In this document: positions 44,284 to 53,267 of the stretch, in pieces
How positions within the stretch are numbered: position 1 is the first letter of the stretch
Layout of the letters: each line of letters begins with the position of its first letter
Translations under genes and position numbers: made by a program
Notes under the pieces: model-generated
What the model saw: the letters and a program-made list of their open reading frames with translations, nothing else
Database searches by the model: none
What the model was told of the DNA's origin: nothing
NCBI GenBank assembly: GCA_964351775.1
Contig: CAYGPQ010000002.1
Span: forward strand, 1-64,000
Origin: Kordia sp964351775
GTDB lineage: Bacteria > Bacteroidota > Bacteroidia > Flavobacteriales > Flavobacteriaceae
Length of the DNA stretch: 64,000 bases
Direction: 5' to 3'

Positions 44284-44913
44284 ATGTACTTTTTAACAGA
44301 TGAAATAGTGTTTCCCCCAATAGCAGAAACTACGGCAGAAGGTATTCTAGCGATCGGTGGCGACTTACAACCAGCACGATTATTATTAGCATACAAAAAC
44401 GGAATTTTTCCTTGGTATAATGATGACGAACCCATTATTTGGTGGTCACCCGATCCGAGAATGGTGTTGTTTCCAAACGATTTAAAAGTATCTAAAAGTA
44501 TGAAACAATTGCTTCGTCGTGAAACGTTCACCGTTACCTTCAACACTGCTTTTGAACGTGTGATTCAAGCTTGTGCGCTTATCAAACGTCCTGGACAAAA
44601 TGATACTTGGATTACCAATGAAATGGAAGAAGCATATATAGAATTGCACAAAATGGGGCATGCGATTTCTGTGGAGGTTTGGCGGAATGAAAAATTGGTG
44701 GGCGGCGTTTATGGAATCGATTTAGGCCATGTTTTTTGTGGCGAAAGCATGTTTAGTCTTGAAAGTAATGCGAGTAAATATGGTTTTATTCATTTAGTTG
44801 AAAAGTTGAAAGCCAATGGTTGTCAACTCATAGATTGTCAAATGTATACCGATCATTTGGCGAGTTTGGGCGCGTATGAAGTGCCGCGAGAAGTGTTTTT
44901 ATCGTATTTATGA
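44284..44913 (+). CDS. aat: Leucyl/phenylalanyl-tRNA-protein transferase
   Basis: 209 residues, the usual length. Conserved motifs: LAIGGDLQPARLLLAYKNGI, FPWYNDDEPIIWWSPDPRMV, GQNDTWITNEMEEAYIELHK, GHAISVEVWRNEKLVGGVYG and ESMFSLESNASKYGFIHLVE. The enzyme transfers Leu or Phe from tRNA to N-terminal Lys/Arg of proteins, marking them for ClpS/ClpAP degradation by the N-end rule. Confidence 0.95.
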   Translation: MYFLTDEIVFPPIAETTAEGILAIGGDLQPARLLLAYKNGIFPWYNDDEPIIWWSPDPRMVLFPNDLKVSKSMKQLLRRETFTVTFNTAFERVIQACALIKRPGQNDTWITNEMEEAYIELHKMGHAISVEVWRNEKLVGGVYGIDLGHVFCGESMFSLESNASKYGFIHLVEKLKANGCQLIDCQMYTDHLASLGAYEVPREVFLSYL

Positions 44914-45001
44914 TTTTTTAAAAATTAAACGATTTAAAGATTGAAGCATTAAAAAACTCATCAATCTTTTACATCATACAAGTGTAATTAAATCTTTAAA
45001 A

Positions 45002-45265
45002 TTATAGACTAGTCGTATCATTTTTCAATTTCCTCATAAAATTTTTGATCATATATTGAATAAATTTCATAGAGAAAAAAGATGAAAAGAGACAAGCAAT
45101 TCTGATCGAATTTATCATAGAATCAAAAGACATATCAATTCCTTTGTTAATTTTTAAATATACGACGAGTTGAGTAAATACAGCCATGTACAGGCGTACA
45201 AAAAAGCAGAATATAAAAGTTAAAATTAAGTTGAAAAAAAAGATTTCATAAGCTATGAGTAGCAT
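45002..45265 (-). CDS. Possible small membrane protein
   Basis: 87 residues with one long hydrophobic start (LLIAYEIFFFNLILTFIFCF) and a second shorter hydrophobic stretch (IACLFSSFFSMKFIQYMI). Not recognised, no ribosome binding site seen, and the region is A+T rich, so it may be a chance frame. It is the only candidate gene in the 414-bp gap after aat. Confidence 0.3.
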   Translation of the reverse strand: MLLIAYEIFFFNLILTFIFCFFVRLYMAVFTQLVVYLKINKGIDMSFDSMINSIRIACLFSSFFSMKFIQYMIKNFMRKLKNDTTSL

Positions 45266-45326
45266 AAGATGAAAAAAGTTACATTACCAAATTACCAAAT
45301 TGGCACATTATCAAATCGCCAAATCA

Positions 45327-46013
45327 TTAAATCTTCAAAACAACAGACGTCAACACAAATAAAATTTCTCGTGTCGTATTGTTAAAATCTTCAAATCGAT
45401 ATTCCAAACCTGTTTGAAACTGTAAGTTTTTCGTCCATTGCCAACCAATTTGCGCCGTAAAACGTTGGTCTAGCTGAGGCAATTCTGCGGAAGCGACACT
45501 TAACAACAATTCAGTATTTGCGACAAAATAGGGCTCACCAAGATCTAGTTTTTCGCCTTGTAGTGGGAAATCCATCGTAAATCTGTAGCGGAAACGATGT
45601 ATGATATGTTCAGTCGTAATGCGTTGTTCTGTTCGAAAACGATGTCCAAAACGAATCACATTTGGTCGATTCACATAATTATATTGTTGCGTCAATCGAA
45701 GTTCATTACAGCTGTCTTCAAAATTTTCCCGAAAGCGATACATAATTCCAGCACTCAAACTGTGATTGGAGTTGAAACTATAGGTAGAAAAGTGAATCAG
45801 CTCCAACTGTCGCATCGTAAATTCAAATTCATCATCACGATAGACGTAGTTTCGAGCTTTTGTAGCAAAGTTGACTTTATACGTATCATTTACCGTATGA
45901 TTTACCGAAAAAGAAGGTTCAAAAAAAGTTGTAAAATCATTTTGAGCTTGCACTGAATACGAACAGAGAACTATTGCGAAAGCAGTAAAAAATCTAGTAT
46001 AAAATGTGATCAT
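45327..46013 (-). CDS. DUF2490-type outer-membrane beta-barrel protein
   Basis: 228 residues from ATG 46013 (MITFYTRFFTAFAIVLCSYS, signal ending in VQAQ); the frame upstream to 46112 is not typical. Strands follow with Glu/Arg/Tyr-rich turns (VNFATKARNYVYRDDEFEFT, GHRFRTEQRITTEHIIHRFR, GWQWTKNLQFQTGLEYRFED). This pattern fits DUF2490, a small barrel family found in Bacteroidetes. Its start lies inside the end of the upstream gene (45994-46587) by 20 nt, so they are coupled. Confidence 0.75.
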   Translation of the reverse strand: MITFYTRFFTAFAIVLCSYSVQAQNDFTTFFEPSFSVNHTVNDTYKVNFATKARNYVYRDDEFEFTMRQLELIHFSTYSFNSNHSLSAGIMYRFRENFEDSCNELRLTQQYNYVNRPNVIRFGHRFRTEQRITTEHIIHRFRYRFTMDFPLQGEKLDLGEPYFVANTELLLSVASAELPQLDQRFTAQIGWQWTKNLQFQTGLEYRFEDFNNTTREILFVLTSVVLKI

Positions 46014-46587
46014 ACGAGCCTTGAATAATAGTTCTTGACAACTCAAAATCACCTTCTTTTGTAAAGGTAATTTCGATAAAATAACGTTCTTTTCCCGTTT
46101 TGACTTCTGCAATGATTTCGTAAAAAAGCGTTTCTGTTTTTGTTCCTGAAAACGAATCTTTTACAATAGTTTCTGCGTCTATATTGTTTGTATTTCGGTA
46201 TTGAAGCTGGATTTTTTTGATGCGAAACGAAGAATATTTGCCATATAAATACTTCTTTATTTTTTCGAAAGTTTTTGGCACAATATCTTTTTGCTTGATC
46301 GTTATTTCCACATCTTCTAAAACACCTTTTTTGCTAAACTCAATACTGTACTTTTTTCCGTTATATTTCAGCTTGATTTCGTAACTGACTTTGGTGCTAT
46401 CTAGCTCTTTGTAATACTTTACTTTTTTGATTTTTTTTGGCAAGGTTTTGTCTAACAATTCAAGTGCATTGCTAGGAAACTCTTTCTTTTCTATGCGTGC
46501 TTCTTTCTCGTGTTTATACGAGTTTTGTGCTGTACAAATGAATGAACAACATACGAATGTGAGTAAAAAAACTTGCTTTATAATCAT
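45994..46587 (-). CDS. Secreted PepSY-like protein
   Basis: 197 residues from ATG 46587 (MIIKQVFLLTFVCCSFICTA, signal ending AQN). Two similar segments follow (NALELLDKTLPKKIKKVKYY and FEKIKKYLYGKYSSFRIKKI), in line with a duplicated PepSY-like unit, but the match is by pattern only. The ATG shares four bases with the stop of tag, ATGA, which favours this start and an operon tag - this gene - DUF2490. Confidence 0.65.
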   Translation of the reverse strand: MIIKQVFLLTFVCCSFICTAQNSYKHEKEARIEKKEFPSNALELLDKTLPKKIKKVKYYKELDSTKVSYEIKLKYNGKKYSIEFSKKGVLEDVEITIKQKDIVPKTFEKIKKYLYGKYSSFRIKKIQLQYRNTNNIDAETIVKDSFSGTKTETLFYEIIAEVKTGKERYFIEITFTKEGDFELSRTIIQGSYDHILY

Positions 46588-47162
46588 TTTTTTAGTGCTG
46601 CATATCGAAAACAATCGGTTGTATGGTCATTTACCATTCCTGTGGCTTGCATGTGTGCATAGATTACGGTAGAACCTACAAATTTAAAACCTCTTTTCTT
46701 CAAATCTTTGCTTAATGTATCGGATAATTCAGTAGTTGCAGGAACTTCTGTGCTTTTTTTAAACACGTTCTGAATGGGTTTTCCGTTTGTAAATTGCCAC
46801 ATATATTTAGAAAAACTACCAAATTCTTCTTGCACTTTTAGAAAAGCTTGCGCATTGATAATGGCAGATTTTATTTTGAGTTTATTTCGAATAATGCCAG
46901 TATCTTCCAATAAACTAGTGTATTTGTCTTCGCCGTAATTGGCTATTTTTTTATAGTCGAAATTGTCAAATGCCTTTCGGAAATTTTCCCGCTTTCGCAG
47001 AATGGTAATCCAACTCAAACCTGCTTGAAACGTTTCTAAAATTAAAAACTCAAATAAGGTTTCATCATCATATACCGGAACGCCCCATTCTTCATCGTGA
47101 TATGCCATATATAGCGGATCATTTCCGCACCAAGTACATCTTCTTTTCTCTGAAAACTCCAT
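46584..47162 (-). CDS. tag: DNA-3-methyladenine glycosylase I
   Basis: 192 residues with the Tag layout: N-terminal RRCTWCGNDPLYMAYHDEEW (zinc Cys and His, and the Trp/Glu pocket), ETFQAGLSWITILRKRENFR, and C-terminal GMVNDHTTDCFRY with the other zinc ligands. It removes 3-methyladenine from DNA in base-excision repair. First gene of a minus-strand unit of three. Confidence 0.93.
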   Translation of the reverse strand: MEFSEKRRCTWCGNDPLYMAYHDEEWGVPVYDDETLFEFLILETFQAGLSWITILRKRENFRKAFDNFDYKKIANYGEDKYTSLLEDTGIIRNKLKIKSAIINAQAFLKVQEEFGSFSKYMWQFTNGKPIQNVFKKSTEVPATTELSDTLSKDLKKRGFKFVGSTVIYAHMQATGMVNDHTTDCFRYAALKK

Positions 47163-47324
47163 TTTTTTAGGTTTAAATTAATCTATGATAAACATCATAC
47201 AGCATTTCTGAATCGTTTTGTAAATTTACGAAGCTAAATAGGAACGACAAAACATGCTTGGTAAAATCATACCTGTAAGTTTTTCCTAAAACAGCGACTG
47301 AATTTTTGTAAAAATTAATAAAAA

Positions 47325-47936
47325 ATGATCACAACAGATATCACCATAAAAAATATTATTTCGGAGAGTTTATCGAAAGCAACTTCATATCAAACCTATA
47401 GAACCTTAGTTCAAGAGTTGGTTGCCGAAGGAAAATCAACAGGCGAAGCACAAACCGAAGCCTTATCCAATTATTCAATGTTGAATGATAAACGCATGAA
47501 ACGGTTAGACAAAACTACTAAGCTAACCGAAGAAGCTATAGCGAAAATTAAATCGTATGATGGCGATGTTACATGGTTAGTGTTGACCGAAAGTTGGTGC
47601 GGCGACGCTGCGCAAACTATGCCAGTTATCAATAAAGTGGCAGAATTGAACGATAAAATAACACTAAAAATAGTGTTGAGAGATGAAAATGAAGCGCTGA
47701 TGAATGAATTTCTAACGAATGGCGGAAAATCCATTCCGAAGTTAATTGCAATTGATAACACTTCAGGAAATGTACTTGGAGATTGGGGCCCAAGACCTAC
47801 AAAAGCAACTCAATTGGTGAACGATTATAAAGCCGAGCATGGAACGTTAACGCCAGAATTTAAGCAAGATTTGCAGGTTTGGTATAACAAAGACAAAGGA
47901 CAGAATACTGTGGATGATTTATTGCAACTTGTATAA
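47325..47936 (+). CDS. Thioredoxin-fold protein with a single active-site Cys
   Basis: 203 residues. The thioredoxin-type segment is VTWLVLTESWCGDAAQTMPV, where the usual CxxC is C-G-D-A, so only one Cys remains; KSIPKLIAID follows with the cis-Pro. The N-terminal 60 residues are a helical extension. It may act through a monothiol, or have no redox role. Cytoplasmic by the lack of a signal. Confidence 0.8.
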   Translation: MITTDITIKNIISESLSKATSYQTYRTLVQELVAEGKSTGEAQTEALSNYSMLNDKRMKRLDKTTKLTEEAIAKIKSYDGDVTWLVLTESWCGDAAQTMPVINKVAELNDKITLKIVLRDENEALMNEFLTNGGKSIPKLIAIDNTSGNVLGDWGPRPTKATQLVNDYKAEHGTLTPEFKQDLQVWYNKDKGQNTVDDLLQLV

Positions 47937-47958
47937 TTTATTGAAAGATTAAATAATT

Positions 47959-47998
47959 AAAGGATTGAAATATTGAAAAAATGTTTGAATCCTTTTTT
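47959..47998 (+). terminator. Terminator-like hairpin after the thioredoxin-fold gene
   Basis: AAAGGATT (47959-47966) pairs with AATCCTTT (47988-47995), followed by a T run; the loop is long (21 nt). Confidence 0.6.
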
Positions 47999-48006
47999 TT
48001 TATGTC

Positions 48007-48066
48007 ATTCCTGCGAAGGCAGGAATCTATATCGTAATTGAGTGGATTCCGCATCAAGTGCGGAAT
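48007..48066. repeat. Two dispersed palindromes
   Basis: ATTCCTGC-GAAG-GCAGGAAT (48007-48026) and ATTCCGCA-TCAAG-TGCGGAAT (48046-48066). The first is the same element as at 8505. Further on, GAGCGGAGTCGAAGC near 48117 is the other dispersed type. Confidence 0.6.
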
Positions 48067-48160
48067 GACAAGTATTTACAATTTGTTTCTAAAGTAATCT
48101 GAATATAATACACTGAGCGGAGTCGAAGCAAACTCAATACTAACAGCTCAATTCTCACTA

Positions 48161-48856
48161 CTAATCAACTCTCAGGCTTTCTCCAAATTCGTCAGGGGAA
48201 ATGGCATTTTTGACATCAAAATCACCAATTTTTGTCCGACGCAAAGCAGATAAATGCGCGCCAGAATGCAATGCTTTTCCAAAATCGTGCGCCAGTGAGC
48301 GAATGTAAGTGCCTTTGCTGCAAACGACTCTAAAATCGATTTCAGGTAGTGAAATTCGGGTGATTTCAAATTCATGAATGGTCACTTTTCTTGATTCAAC
48401 TTCGATGGTTTCGCCAGCTCTTGCCAATTTATACATACGCTGACCGTCTACTTTTAATGCAGAAAAAACAGGTGGAAATTGATCAATTTCTCCAAAAAAA
48501 TCTAAACTCGTTTCATAAATGAGTTTTTCGGTAATATGTGCTGTTGGAAATTCTTCGTTGATTTCACTTTCCAAATCGTACGAAGGTGTTGTGCCACCAA
48601 CCGTAAATGTTCCGGTGTATTCTTTAAGTTGACCTTGAAATTCGGTAATTTTTTTTGTGTCTTTTCCAATGCAAATTATTAGCAATCCAGTTGCTAATGG
48701 ATCTAATGTTCCTGCATGTCCAACTTTTAATTTTCGGAGTTTAAAGCGTGATTTGAGCGCTAGTTTTATTTTGTTCACTGCTTGAAACGAAGACCATTTT
48801 AATGGTTTATCTATCAGTAAGGTTTGTCCAGCTTGGAATTCTTCAACCGTTTTCAT
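48161..48856 (-). CDS. truB: tRNA pseudouridine(55) synthase
   Basis: 231 residues. The catalytic-site motif GHAGTLDPLATGLLIICIGK contains the active Asp, and the N-terminal DKPLKWSSFQAVNKIKLALK, YKLARAGE and TYIRSLAHDFGKAL are TruB signatures. It makes pseudouridine 55 in the T-loop of tRNAs. Its ATG overlaps the stop of uppP by one base (TAATG form), so it is coupled to it. Confidence 0.95.
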   Translation of the reverse strand: MKTVEEFQAGQTLLIDKPLKWSSFQAVNKIKLALKSRFKLRKLKVGHAGTLDPLATGLLIICIGKDTKKITEFQGQLKEYTGTFTVGGTTPSYDLESEINEEFPTAHITEKLIYETSLDFFGEIDQFPPVFSALKVDGQRMYKLARAGETIEVESRKVTIHEFEITRISLPEIDFRVVCSKGTYIRSLAHDFGKALHSGAHLSALRRTKIGDFDVKNAISPDEFGESLRVD

Positions 48857-49659
48857 TAAAAATATTTTTGAAATCCTACGTATCCAATTGCGATCAATCC
48901 GATAACTAAACAGTAGATAGCGAAATAAGTAAGTTTACTTTTCTTCACGAGATTTATCATCCAAGTACAGGCAAATAATCCAGCGATAAATGCGGCAAGA
49001 AATCCAGCAGAAAGTGGAATCATCTGAGCACTTTCAAACGTAAGTTCACCACCTAAAATTACTTTACCAATTTTTCCGAAAATTAATGGAACTACCATTA
49101 TAAAAGAAAAACGTGCAGCTTTTGTTTTGTCATTTCCAAGCAATACCGACGTAGAAATGGTAGCGCCCGAACGTGAAATTCCTGGCAACATTGCTACAGC
49201 TTGTGCAATTCCAATGACAATTGCGTTCGTGTAGCTTACTTTTTTGTTGGTGTTTTTAGCTTTGTCGGCAAAGTAGAGTAAAATTGCGGTTATAATTAGC
49301 ATGCAACCGACTAACAATATGTTTCCTTTAAATAAGGCTTCGAGTTGGTCTTCGTATAAAATTCCAATCAATGCCGCTGGAATCATAGAAATGATCACTT
49401 TTGCCGCAAATTTTGATTCTTCATTCCATTTGAATTGAAAAATTCCTTTGAGCAATTCTAAAATATCTTTTCTGAAAACAACAATCGTACTTAAAGCTGT
49501 TGCAAAATGCACAACTACCGTAAAAAGTAAGCTTTCTTTGGGAACAGAATTTTCACCTAAAATTACTTTTCCCAATTCTAAATGTCCACTCGATGAAACA
49601 GGTAAAAACTCTGTTAATCCTTGAATAATTCCAAGAATAATTGCATTGATTATATCCAT
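48856..49659 (-). CDS. uppP: Undecaprenyl-diphosphate phosphatase
   Basis: 267 residues, a seven- to eight-helix membrane protein. Signature ILGIIQGLTEFLPVSSSGHL holds catalytic Glu/Ser/His residues, and the second motif is LPGISRSGATISTSVLLGND. It removes the terminal phosphate from undecaprenyl diphosphate to recycle the peptidoglycan lipid carrier. The DUF3098 gene ends 3 bp upstream of its start. Confidence 0.95.
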   Translation of the reverse strand: MDIINAIILGIIQGLTEFLPVSSSGHLELGKVILGENSVPKESLLFTVVVHFATALSTIVVFRKDILELLKGIFQFKWNEESKFAAKVIISMIPAALIGILYEDQLEALFKGNILLVGCMLIITAILLYFADKAKNTNKKVSYTNAIVIGIAQAVAMLPGISRSGATISTSVLLGNDKTKAARFSFIMVVPLIFGKIGKVILGGELTFESAQMIPLSAGFLAAFIAGLFACTWMINLVKKSKLTYFAIYCLVIGLIAIGYVGFQKYF

Positions 49660-49662
49660 GAA

Positions 49663-49941
49663 TTAAGAATCTGGATTCAACAATATTGCGTATACTTCAA
49701 TAGCAAATCCAGCGATGACAAGCATTGGTGCAATATGTATTCTTCGGGTGCTAAAAACCGCTTCGTTAAATACATTTGGATCATCGCTTGCGCCACCACC
49801 CATAAGGATAAATCCTAAGGCAATGACCGCCAATCCGATAAACATAAATAGATAGTTTTTCTTCCCGAAAACAAATCCTTGTTGCGGTTGTGGAGTATTT
49901 TTTGGAGCAGTGTTGCTGCTTTCTGACTTTTTATTTTTCAT
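49663..49941 (-). CDS. DUF3098 domain-containing membrane protein
   Basis: 92 residues with two membrane helices (about 28-48 with FMFIGLAVIALGFILMGGG and 68-88) and a polar N-terminus. It matches DUF3098, whose gene stands before uppP in most flavobacteria, as here. Function unknown. Spacing (3 bp) shows co-transcription with uppP and truB. Confidence 0.85.
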   Translation of the reverse strand: MKNKKSESSNTAPKNTPQPQQGFVFGKKNYLFMFIGLAVIALGFILMGGGASDDPNVFNEAVFSTRRIHIAPMLVIAGFAIEVYAILLNPDS

Positions 49942-49997
49942 GTACGCTCAAAATTTACAGTTCCCAACCGAAACATACACTGGCTAAAAGTACATTT

Positions 49998-50357
49998 TTA
50001 GAACTCGCTGTATACAACGGTTGTACCTTTTTCCATTCTTGAAATATGCGGAACAATTCCGTCAGGACTGACAATTGTCCATCGGTTTGGGCAGTACAAA
50101 GTAACGGTTTTATTTAAAACTTTTGAACTTAATTGCGCTAAATTTACACCTTTCTCCAAGCCACGATTGATGTAGTAATAATGACTGTCGTTTTCGAGTC
50201 GAATTTGGATGTTATTTGAAGTTCCTTCTTCAATAGAAACTATTTTACCTGAAATGAGTACACAATCATCCGAATTTACTGTGGTTACTGGCTTGAATGA
50301 GTATGCTAAAAATACAACGAATGCGATGCCTAAAAATATAAATGTGAATCTTTTCAT
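49998..50357 (-). CDS. Secreted or membrane-anchored hypothetical protein
   Basis: 119 residues with an N-terminal hydrophobic segment (FTFIFLGIAFVVFLAYSF) as signal or anchor. The rest (ISGKIVSIEEGTSNNIQIRL, then the segment ending in MEKGTTVVYSEF) resembles a small OB-like domain, but I do not recognise a family. It lies 56 bp upstream of DUF3098 on the same strand and, with the gene at 50559, interrupts the usual ftsX-DUF3098 order. Confidence 0.65.
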   Translation of the reverse strand: MKRFTFIFLGIAFVVFLAYSFKPVTTVNSDDCVLISGKIVSIEEGTSNNIQIRLENDSHYYYINRGLEKGVNLAQLSSKVLNKTVTLYCPNRWTIVSPDGIVPHISRMEKGTTVVYSEF

Positions 50358-50558
50358 GATCTATAATTTTTAAAATTAAAATGTCTTTTTTATCACGTAA
50401 ATATTTTCATCATAAATGGTGGTTTGGACTTGTTGTTGTAAATATAACTCAATAAACTCCTAATTATTTTGTAATGAATGGTTAAAGTCTGTTAATGTTT
50501 TGGGTTTATGATACTTAAAATTTCCATACAGCGATCTTCTGCTTACCGTACTACTTTT

Positions 50559-51911
50559 TCATTTCACAATTTCACCCAACAATTGAAACATCCCAGTCAA
50601 TTTCATGCCTATCACCAAATCCGAAAAGCGCCTATTTTTTTGATTGATAAACATATCAATGGTAAAAAAGTCTTCAATTTCGGGGTTATTAATCAGTCGG
50701 ATTTTCAATATATAACCACTATGTTTTGAGTTGTCAAAATACTTGGCTTCTTCAATTCCTTCCAAAATTCCAACAAAATCAAAACAACCAAATTCAGCCG
50801 ATTCCTGACTTGGCATATACATGCAAAAATCGTCACTAAACTTTACATCGCCTTTTCCTTCTTTTTCATCCGAAGGAATATCTAACACATATAAAATGGC
50901 AGATAAGCGCACACGATGGAACTTGTTTTCCAAATATTTTTTTCTATTAAAAGCATAATCCGTAGCGTAATAACGAACGGCAAACGTATCACGTCCTTTT
51001 CCATACACAATCGCTTCCAAGTTATTGGAGTTTTCCCATTCATCAATTTGTGAATGTTCTATAGGAATTGCGTAGTTGGTTTGCACCGTTGGAAACGAAG
51101 TTCTCATCTGTTCGTGCTCACTTACAGCACGTAACGTCAATCGATCAAAAGTCAATTCTTGTACACTTACGCCTTCATCATTTTTTAAAGAAACACCTTC
51201 TTCTTGAGCGAATGCGATATATTCATACAATTCCGTTGGCGAACTACTTCTGAAATATTCAAAACCTAACATTCCGCCCCAAAAATCGCCCACTTTTCCA
51301 TTATTTACCGTTTTTATGGTAATTCCGGCTTTGTTGACCATCATTTTGGGTTCGCGCGCTATACGTTCTTGAAAATAATCTTTTCCTTCCGTTAATTCTG
51401 TTTTTAAAACTTGTCTATATTCTTCACTCGTAACGTCAGTCATGGGACCAATAGAAAAACCATCATCTTCAAATTCGTAAGGAATCGCAATCGTTTTACC
51501 AAAACCGTTTTTATCTTTTAGAATGATAGAAACTGCTGTTGGTTCTTGATCATCATTTGCAGCAGTATGATTTTGATCGTTATCAAACAAGGAATGATAA
51601 TATATGGCGTACGAATTGATAGTGTTTTTAGCCAATCGCGAAGTAAATTCCGCTTTCATCGCAGTGATTACTTCTTCCACAGAAAGCATATAACTTTCAT
51701 CCTTTGTGACATACAAATAGCCGATAATTTCGCCATTAGATTTTTCATACGCGGCAATGGGTGCATAGTTTCCATTCGCCATCATATTGACAAACAGCTT
51801 GGTATATTCGTTATATTTTGAAACTACGTTATAAACTTCGGAAGGTTCTGTATGTGAAGAATGTTGTGCGTTGGCAGTTTTTTTACGTTTAAAAAAATCA
51901 AAAAATCCCAT
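50559..51911 (-). CDS. Large hypothetical cytoplasmic protein
   Basis: 450 residues, no signal peptide, not recognised. The N-terminus MGFFDFFKRKKTANAQ is the sort seen in intracellular proteins of unknown role. It has several acidic stretches and alternating strands (GYLYVTKDESYMLSVEEVIT, YAIYYHSLFDNDQ, AVSIILKDKNGFG) and a C-terminal part that may form a second domain. Single-copy in the window, between ftsX and DUF3098. Confidence 0.6.
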   Translation of the reverse strand: MGFFDFFKRKKTANAQHSSHTEPSEVYNVVSKYNEYTKLFVNMMANGNYAPIAAYEKSNGEIIGYLYVTKDESYMLSVEEVITAMKAEFTSRLAKNTINSYAIYYHSLFDNDQNHTAANDDQEPTAVSIILKDKNGFGKTIAIPYEFEDDGFSIGPMTDVTSEEYRQVLKTELTEGKDYFQERIAREPKMMVNKAGITIKTVNNGKVGDFWGGMLGFEYFRSSSPTELYEYIAFAQEEGVSLKNDEGVSVQELTFDRLTLRAVSEHEQMRTSFPTVQTNYAIPIEHSQIDEWENSNNLEAIVYGKGRDTFAVRYYATDYAFNRKKYLENKFHRVRLSAILYVLDIPSDEKEGKGDVKFSDDFCMYMPSQESAEFGCFDFVGILEGIEEAKYFDNSKHSGYILKIRLINNPEIEDFFTIDMFINQKNRRFSDLVIGMKLTGMFQLLGEIVK

Positions 51912-51995
51912 AGATGTGAAAAATTAATGCTTCGACTTCACTCAGTATAATTTAAAAATCCAAGGAGTCTAACAAAGTCTAAATAGTCTAAAATT

Positions 51996-52874
51996 CTAAT
52001 AATACAATTGATCTGTACGCAAATTCAAGAAACGTTGTGTTGCTAAAAAACTGCTGATAAGTGTAATAAAAATGCCAATCACTAAAATTCCAGCAAACAC
52101 AATCCCTATCAACATTTTATCGCTGGTAAGTTGTAAATCTGGTACTGATTTATTGGCGTAATACAATGCGCCCGCCATTCCAGCCAAGGCTAAAATTGCA
52201 GCAATAATTCCCATTTTTACACTATTCCAAATAAAAGGTTTGCGAATAAATCCTTTCGTAGCGCCCACCATTTGCATGGTTTTGATAGTGAATCGTTTTG
52301 CGTAGACTGACAATCGAATCGAGCTATTAATCAACAAGGCAGCCACAATCGCAAAGAAAATACAGGCAATTAAAATTCCGAGTCCAATAGTTTTAATATT
52401 AGCATTCAATTTAGAAACCAACGGTTTATCAAACGAAACTTCTGCTACAAAATTCTTTTCAGAAATTTCAGCAGCAATTGCTTCCAACTTTACACTATCA
52501 ACAAACGCAGCATTCAAATACACATCGAGCGAATTCAACAATGGATTTTCGCCTAAATATTCAACAAAATCTTCACCAATATCTGCGGTCAAATTTGCCG
52601 CAGCGGTTTCCTTTGATACAAAATCGGCTGACTTTGTATACTCCGCCAGCGCTAAGGTTTTTTGCAACTGTTGAATCTCGACATCTTTTGCGCTATCTTT
52701 CAAATAGACCGTTAGTGCGATTTTCTCCTTATAATAATCCGCTACTTTTTTTGTATTCAACACCAATAAACCCAATATTCCAAGTAGAAAAAGTACCAAC
52801 GTAGTACTTAATACAACCGAAAAATACGAAGAAATCAATCGTTTTTTTTGATACTTTTCAAAAGAAGAACTCAT
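51996..52874 (-). CDS. ftsX: Cell division ABC transporter permease-like protein
   Basis: 292 residues from ATG 52874 (MSSSFEKYQKKRLISSYFSV); an ATG four codons earlier is possible. Four helices as in FtsX: one near residue 25 (LSTTLVLFLLGILGLLVLNT), a large extracytoplasmic loop, then three C-terminal ones (with IGLGILIACIFFAIVAALLI and GIIAAILALAGMAGALYYAN). FtsX with FtsE regulates cell wall hydrolases at the septum. The FtsE gene is not in this window. It is divergent from leuS. Confidence 0.9.
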   Translation of the reverse strand: MSSSFEKYQKKRLISSYFSVVLSTTLVLFLLGILGLLVLNTKKVADYYKEKIALTVYLKDSAKDVEIQQLQKTLALAEYTKSADFVSKETAAANLTADIGEDFVEYLGENPLLNSLDVYLNAAFVDSVKLEAIAAEISEKNFVAEVSFDKPLVSKLNANIKTIGLGILIACIFFAIVAALLINSSIRLSVYAKRFTIKTMQMVGATKGFIRKPFIWNSVKMGIIAAILALAGMAGALYYANKSVPDLQLTSDKMLIGIVFAGILVIGIFITLISSFLATQRFLNLRTDQLYY

Positions 52875-53215
52875 AAAATAGTGCATTAGTTTGGTAAAAC
52901 TATAAAATAAAATTCAGAACTCGTCAGTTCGAGTGTTTTATCGTAATGAATATGTAGATAAAATGTATCGAGAACAAATTTGAAACTAAAAGGACATCTT
53001 AAACGTACATTCATGCTACATAAGCATTTCTCGATATTCATACAGAGCTTGTCGAAGTACAAAATTCTATCGAATTTCACTCGAAATGAGGTTTCGTATA
53101 AGTTTTAAATAAAATTTCAAATGCAAAACTCAAAATAACAAATGTAAAAGTAACTTCCCGCAACCCAAAAACAAACAACTAAAAACTAGCAACAAGCAAC
53201 CAAATCAACAAAACT
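52875..53215. repeat. Intergenic stretch with dispersed repeats
   Basis: No gene is seen. CGTCAGTTCGAGTGTTTTAT and the rest to 52976 repeat the sequence at 42359-42412 with few changes, and TACAGAGCTTGTCGAAGTAC (53040-53059) is another dispersed motif. The leuS promoter lies at the right end. Confidence 0.55.
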
Positions 53216-53246
53216 TTTGTCATTCATACAATAACAGTTAAATTTG
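53216..53246 (+). promoter_or_regulatory. Bacteroidetes-type promoter of leuS
   Basis: TTTG (53216-53219), 19 nt, TAAATTTG (53239-53246). Both boxes fit the consensus and the spacing is ideal; the ATG is at 53268. Confidence 0.75.
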
Positions 53247-53267
53247 CGCTTCTTAAAAAAGATCAAA

